Assembly (NCBI RefSeq): GCF_907164915.1
Contig: NC_061869.1
Location: 24,846,676 to 24,910,675, forward strand
DNA: 64,000 nt
Reading direction: 5' to 3'
Source of the DNA: Impatiens glandulifera
Lineage: Eukaryota; Streptophyta; Magnoliopsida; Ericales; Balsaminaceae
Each line of letters starts with the position of its first letter. The first letter of the stretch is position 1. Position numbers and translations under genes: made by a program. Positions 59,341-64,000 of the stretch are shown one piece after another. The notes beneath the pieces are model-generated. The model saw only the letters and a program-made list of their open reading frames with translations. It did no database searches and had not been told where the DNA came from.

Positions 59341-60437
59341 TTGGTACCCACATTTACTTGGATCCGCAATTGATTAGTCCATTGGGTATCCAGACTTTGA
59401 TAAGTCGAACAACTTTCCCGGTTATGGTTCTAACTAGTTTTCATGTACTTAGTCTAACATCTTTCTGTTTTACTAAGAGTGCCTTATTTTGTGGTGGCCT
59501 TTAATTTATTCTATGTGGTCATGGATCGGTTTGTTTACCTTTTGGCCGGTTGGCTTTCCTTCTCTCAGGATGAAACCATTTTTCGGAGTCTGTTGGACTT
59601 ACATAGGTTATTTCTTCTTCCGGTTTTGAGTCACTTTGTTCCTCATCGTCGGTTGAAGAGCTCTTGACAAATCTTACAAAGGGAAGATTATCTTTTGTGA
59701 GCTTCATCTCGTTGGAACGGTTCTGGTTGTCGGATCTGTTGTTCTTGTATCCAAGACCAAATTTGCATTTGGGATGTCTCTTATATTTAGACAACTGGTT
59801 CACAATTTCACTGGATCTTTTCCATGCGGCTATTTGATACCAGGTTCGTGCATCTTCCTCTTCGGTCAACTCTTGAACTGACTCCTTAAGCTATTTAGTC
59901 TCAGAGGATAGTTCAGGTGCTGTCTCGGTTTCTAAGATTTCCTCAGGTTGAATACTATCGATTTCAGGTTTAGACCGGGTTGGTGCTATGGGGTCGATTC
60001 TAAAGTTGAGTCGGGTTGGTATTAAGGTTAATAGATTCTTATACTCTACTACCATGTCATTTAGTGCATTAAATAACTCATCTTTAGTAAATTCTTCACA
60101 AGAAGTATTAAATACTTGTTCTTTGTTTGCCATGAGACAAGTGAGTTCATCATCGCTGTCACTGTGAGCCCATAAACTTCCTCCATCATCGGCTATCAGT
60201 GCTTTCTGAATTTCCTTCTCTTCATCGGTTTGTGAATAGTTGTTGTTTCTTTGGTTCTGATCATCCGGTTTCCGGTCATCCCGTCTTGGTTTTCTGCATT
60301 CCCACCCGAAATGTCCCAAACAATTGCAATTATAACATCTAATATTAGATTTATCACTGTAGTTATAGTTGTTGTTTGTCGGTTGGCTTTTCTTCATGAA
60401 TCTGCCAAACTTCTGTGCAAGCATTGCCATGGCATCC
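59341..60437 (-). pseudogene. gag: gag of Sirevirus A2, C-terminal part, cut by insertion of A3
   Basis: From the cut at 60437 the frame reads DAMAMLAQKFGRF..., then zinc knuckle CYNCNCLGHFGWEC (~60335) and an acidic SDSDDELTCLMANKEQ stretch. After a stop it continues with MTEEEDARTWYQIAAWKRS and the PTDSEKWFHPERRKANR end. The same blocks occur in A3's gag, and A3's first ~240 codons have no counterpart left of 60438. The missing front of A2 gag should therefore lie beyond A3's right end. Confidence 0.8.
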
Positions 60438-61696
60438 TGTTAGATAAAATTAGATCGGTTAAATAAAACTTAACAGAAACAAAACTCTTGTGCAGGAACA
60501 GGAAAAGGACTGAACCGGTCAAATTATGAAACCGGTTAAGAAACGAAACCGGACAAAGAACTCAATAGGCCAAGTAACTCAACCGATCAAATTATCAACC
60601 CGACCAAAAACCTGACCGAACAAGAAAGACAAGATCGGTCAAAACAGAAGGACGGAAACACTAGACAGTCGGTCATTAAGAAGCCAATGAATAACCGGAA
60701 GTCATCCGGTTAACACACATAACCGACCAGTATAAAAAGATACTTCGGGTATCTGTTGAGAATGATACCAAAGGAACAGACTGAACATTGTCATATTCAT
60801 ACAAGTCTGAGGAAAGTCTGTAGGCTACAGAAAATCGTCCTACAAGATCTTTCCACTTCAGGATAAATCAGAAAGGCAATCTTCCAAGTACAGACAACTG
60901 TCTAACCGACAGTTACCACATTGAGTAAAAGACAAACTTAGCCGGTTTGACCTACATACTGGAAGACTAGACCGCCAGGTCTGAAAAGTTGACCGCCAGC
61001 TCTGAAAAGTTGACCGCTAGGTCTGAATCACTGAACCTCTGCTCAACCAATCAAATTCAAGGAAATGAAATGTGACCGTTGGCACATTTCACCTATAAAA
61101 GGAGGAGCTGAAGAGGAGTAAATACGGGACACAGTGGACAATTAATTTACAATTGATAAGATTGTGTTCTATCTCTAGAAATATTAAGTGCTAAGTTGAA
61201 GTGTGTAATTACAATTCCGGTTAAAATTGTACGAGTGTTATCGAGCAGGAAATAAGTCTCGATCGGATTGTGTTTGTATTCCTTAGTGAATATCCTTCTC
61301 GCGGTTTCGAGAGGAAGGGGTGACGTAAGAGATTTATCTCCGAACATCCATAAAATCTGTTTTGTTACCTGCTTTCTGCTTATTTTACTTTATTACCGAT
61401 CTGCACTAACTGCCTTGACCGATTCTACATTACCTAAACCGAATTACTGAATTACAAAACCGACCCAACAATCTCCAAACCTATCCTACCCAAATCTGGT
61501 TTTGCCTATCCTGTATGTGTGCTGCTTCAACCTGAAACAAACCACTTCTGCGCTTGAACCTGGATCAAGGGTTTGTGACAGTTTGTGTAGTATTGAAACC
61601 CCGGTGTTAATTTCTAACCGGATTAATCACCACCTTTGAGTGAGACGCGCTAACCGGTCCAACATCGGTCCTCCAGCCGCGACCTAGATCCTAACA
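60438..61696 (+). repeat. 5' LTR of Sirevirus A3 (family A)
   Basis: 1259 bp, starts TGTTAGATAAAATTAG, ends CTAGATCCTAACA. TATA box at 61094-61101. The hairpin with GGGGTGACGTAAG...GAACATCCATAAA lies at 61290-61355. The preceding bases 60433-60437 (CATCC) are the predicted TSD. Confidence 0.92.
61094..61101 (+). promoter_or_regulatory. TATA box of the A3 LTR promoter
   Basis: TATAAAAG followed by GAGGAGCTG, in the same context as in A2 and A1. Confidence 0.7.
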
Positions 61697-61698
61697 AT

Positions 61699-61710
61699 TG
61701 GTATCAGAGC
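61699..61710 (+). promoter_or_regulatory. Primer-binding site of A3 (initiator Met-tRNA)
   Basis: Perfect TGGTATCAGAGC, two bases after the LTR end. Confidence 0.95.
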
Positions 61711-61735
61711 AGTTAGTTTCAATACTCAAGCAAGC

Positions 61736-63510
61736 ATGTCTTTTGATAGGCCACCAATGCTAGAAGGTGATGACTTTTCCAACTGGAAGGCACGCATGTA
61801 CCTGCATTTAATCACCATGGATGACGAGATGCAGTTCATCATAGCCGAAGGACCAATAATCATTGACAAGGACAGAAAGGACTGGACAGCTGAAGATAGG
61901 AGAAGAAACAATCTGGATAATCATGCCAGAAACCGCATCTCTAACGGTGTGGACAGAAACACGTACTGCAAGATCAGAGACTGCAAAACCGCAAAGGAAA
62001 CATGGGAAACGGTTATTCAGATTCATGAGGGTAATGAAAGAACTAAGGAAAACAAGATAATGGTGGCTACTCAGAAGTTTGAAAACATCAAGATGTGACC
62101 GGGAGAAACAATGAGAGAATACAGTGACCGGTTCACAGGTGTGATAGACGAGCTAGCAACTCTTGGCAAGAGGTATGACAATAAGGAAGTTATCATGAAA
62201 GCATTAAGATCTCTTCCAAGTGTATGAGATTTAAAGACAATGGTGATGAGGGAATCAAACTGCCTAAGCAAGATGAAACTACATGATGTATTCGAAGATC
62301 TTAAGGCGTATGAGTTTGAAATGAGATCTAGGACTGAAGAAGAAGTTTCAGCCTCAACCTCAACTAAAGCATTAATCACATCCACAGAACCTGTTGCACC
62401 TGCACCGATCAGAACCGCTGAACAGTTCACCGAAGATGCCATGGCAATGCTTGCACAGAAATTTGGGAGGTTCATGAAGAGAAGTCAACCAACAAACAAC
62501 TACAACTATGGTGATAAATCCAATGTAAGATGCTATAACTACAACTATTTGGGACATTTCAAGTGGGAATGCAGAAAACCGAGGAGAGATGACCGAAAAC
62601 CGGATAATCAGAACAACCGAAATAATTACCAACAAACTGGTGAAGGAAGTGAGGTTTAGAAAGCACTGATAGCCGATGATGGAGGAAGCTTATGGGCTCA
62701 CAGTGACAGTGATGATGAACTCACATGTCTCATGGCAAATGAGGAACAGGTATATGACTCTCCTTGTGAAGAATTTACTAAAGATGAGTTATATAATGCA
62801 TTGAATGATATGGTAGCTGAGTATAAGAACCTACTAACTCTATTACCTAAGCAACCCAACTTTAGAGACGACCTCATAGTACCATTCTGACCGAACTAAA
62901 GATTATACAACCTGATGAAACCCCTACCTTAGAAACCGAGTCAGCACCTGAATTATCCTCTGAAACTGAACAGTTCAATGAGCCAGTTCAAGAATTGACC
63001 GAGTAAGAAAATGCCCGACTCCAGTATAGAATGGCCGCATGGAAGAGATCTAGTGAAATGGTAAGAAAAATGTGTAGTTATAAAAGACACCCTACTTGCA
63101 TGTTTGGTCTAGGTTACAAAAACAATAGATCCCAAAGCCAAAAACACTTAGAGAAAGTAAGGCTCACAAAGGATGATCTTTCCTTTGTAAATTTTATAAG
63201 AAGTTCCTTAACCGCTGAAGAGAAACTAACTGCCTACTATACGGAAGATAAACTAACATACGTAGGTCCAACCGATTCTAAGAAATGGCTTCACCCTGAG
63301 AAAAGGAAAGCCAACCTGTTCAATAATAGAAAAGCCGACTCACAACCGCATAGGACAAACCAAAGATCATCCCCACACAAGGCCATCTTAGGAAAATAGA
63401 AAGATTCAAAACCGAGTGCAAGAAAAATAGTTAAGACATTAAACAAGAAAGTTGTCCGGTTTGTCAAGGTCTGGATACCCAAGGGACTAATCGCTTGTGG
63501 ACCCAAGTAA
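61736..63510 (+). pseudogene. gag: gag of Sirevirus A3
   Basis: ATG 61736 (MSFDRPPMLEGDDFSNW) opens 120 codons to a TGA at 62096-62098. The product continues past this stop and another near 62226 with MVMRESNCLSKMKLHD, FTEDAMAMLAQKFGRF and the knuckle CYNYNYLGHFKWEC, where the second Cys has become Tyr. Then come a TAG near 62657, the acidic SDSDDELTCLMANEEQ stretch, a shift near 62880, and MAAWKRSSEM through PTDSKKWLHPEKRKANL to VKVWIPKGLIACGPK at 63510. It is the most complete Sirevirus gag in the window, but dead by several stops and a damaged zinc knuckle. Confidence 0.85.
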
Positions 63511-63539
63511 ATGTGGGTACCAAATAGATGTAAATATGT

Positions 63540-64000
63540 ACATCTTGCAGGATTTAAAGAAACGACTAGGAAACTCTGAATGGTACTTGGATAGCGGTTG
63601 CTCCAGGCATATGACCGGGAAAAACAATCTTCTAACCGACATCAGAATAGAAACCGGTGCATTAATCAATTTTGGTGACAACTCAAAAGGTAGAACTGTG
63701 GGCAAGGGTCTTCAGGTTAAGCAACTCAAAGAAGGAACTTTCATTAGCCAACCCAAGTACACTAAAGAACTGTTAAAGAAATTTGGGATGGATACATGCT
63801 CCTCAGTTGCTACTCCAATGAGCTCATCAGTCAAATTGGACAAAGATGATGAGGGTCAAGTAATAGACCTGACCGCTTACCGAGGCATCATCGGCTCTCT
63901 TCTATACCTGACAGCAAGTAGACCGGATATTTTATTTGCAGTCGGTGTGTGTGGAAGATTCCAGGCCAACCCAAAACAATCTCACTACACAGCCGCAAAG
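63540..64000 (+). pseudogene. pol: Protease fused to the RT end by internal deletion (A3), cut by the window edge
   Basis: Protease starts LQDLKKRLGNSEW, with active site YLDSGCSRHMTG. After GRTVGKG (~63713) it jumps without a stop to [18 protein letters not shown], the RT C-terminal connection, then [15 protein letters not shown] toward RNase H. The integrase and the RT palm with YVDD are missing. In A2 the two joined points lie about 2.2 kb apart (59156 and 56945) and share GGT at the join. The frame is open to the window end. Confidence 0.88.

Larger units (their letters stand above)
48877..60437 (-). mobile_element. Sirevirus A2 (family A), 3' LTR to gag, with three accessory ORFs
   Basis: The visible part is 11.6 kb: gag (partial), protease, integrase, RT, RNase H, aORF-c, -b and -a, two PPTs, 3' LTR. 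The 5' LTR and gag start are displaced by A3. Confidence 0.88.
60438..64000 (+). mobile_element. Sirevirus A3 (family A), internally deleted, continuing past the window
   Basis: LTR, PBS, gag, then a protease-RT deletion join. It inserted head to head into A2's gag. Its 3' part is outside the window. Confidence 0.85.

Overview
The window is plant nuclear DNA, most likely dicot heterochromatin. It is built almost entirely of nested, mostly degraded LTR retrotransposons, with one non-autonomous hAT transposon, one small MITE and several kilobases of AT-rich repeat. I found no convincing host gene, rRNA or tRNA gene. The plant assignment rests on Sirevirus-type Ty1/copia elements (initiator-Met-tRNA primer sites, repeated polypurine tracts, an accessory ORF after pol), on a Ty3/gypsy element of Ogre/Tat type with an extra ORF before gag, and on the AT-rich spacers. 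The species cannot be named from the sequence alone.

Layout. 1-3626: 3' end of a plus-strand Sirevirus, A1 (accessory ORF, four polypurine-tract repeats, 3' LTR). 3627-4054: start of an inverted LTR of the same family (A0). 4055-8755: minus-strand Sirevirus E (5' LTR, gag, pol deleted, accessory ORF). 8756-15180: minus-strand Ty3/gypsy element F (two tandem copies of ORF1, gag, protease, start of RT), with its LTR probably at 15184-17694 and continuing after 22375. 17695-22370: complete, young plus-strand copia element G, inserted in F's LTR with TSD GTCCC. 22376-28674: AT-rich repeats. 28675-33200: plus-strand Sirevirus D, truncated in integrase. 33240-33786 and 43955-48440: plus-strand copia element C, split by the complete minus-strand Sirevirus B1 (33787-43949, TSD AATCT) and carrying a hAT element at 47013-48105. 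48481-48652: MITE. 48877-60437: minus-strand Sirevirus A2, with three accessory ORFs in tandem. 60438-64000: plus-strand Sirevirus A3 of the same family, inserted into A2's gag and running off the window.

How the parts work together. Sirevirus gag-pol supplies the capsid, protease, integrase and RT/RNase H. Downstream of pol lies an accessory ORF (aORF) of unknown function, with no membrane segment. The most interesting signal is that each of the five aORFs whose 5' end lies in the window has its own TATA box about 60-120 bp upstream and a pyrimidine-rich leader. This suggests that aORFs are separately transcribed modules, and in A2 the module has been triplicated. Two more shared architectures stand out. 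One is a hairpin followed by GGGGTGACGTA, found in all seven Sirevirus LTRs that contain this region. The other is a private palindrome array in each family's LTR (AACCGGTT, TTAGAC/GTCTAA or GAAGCGCTTC). All coordinates, joins and disruptions were read by eye; no alignment or database search was run.
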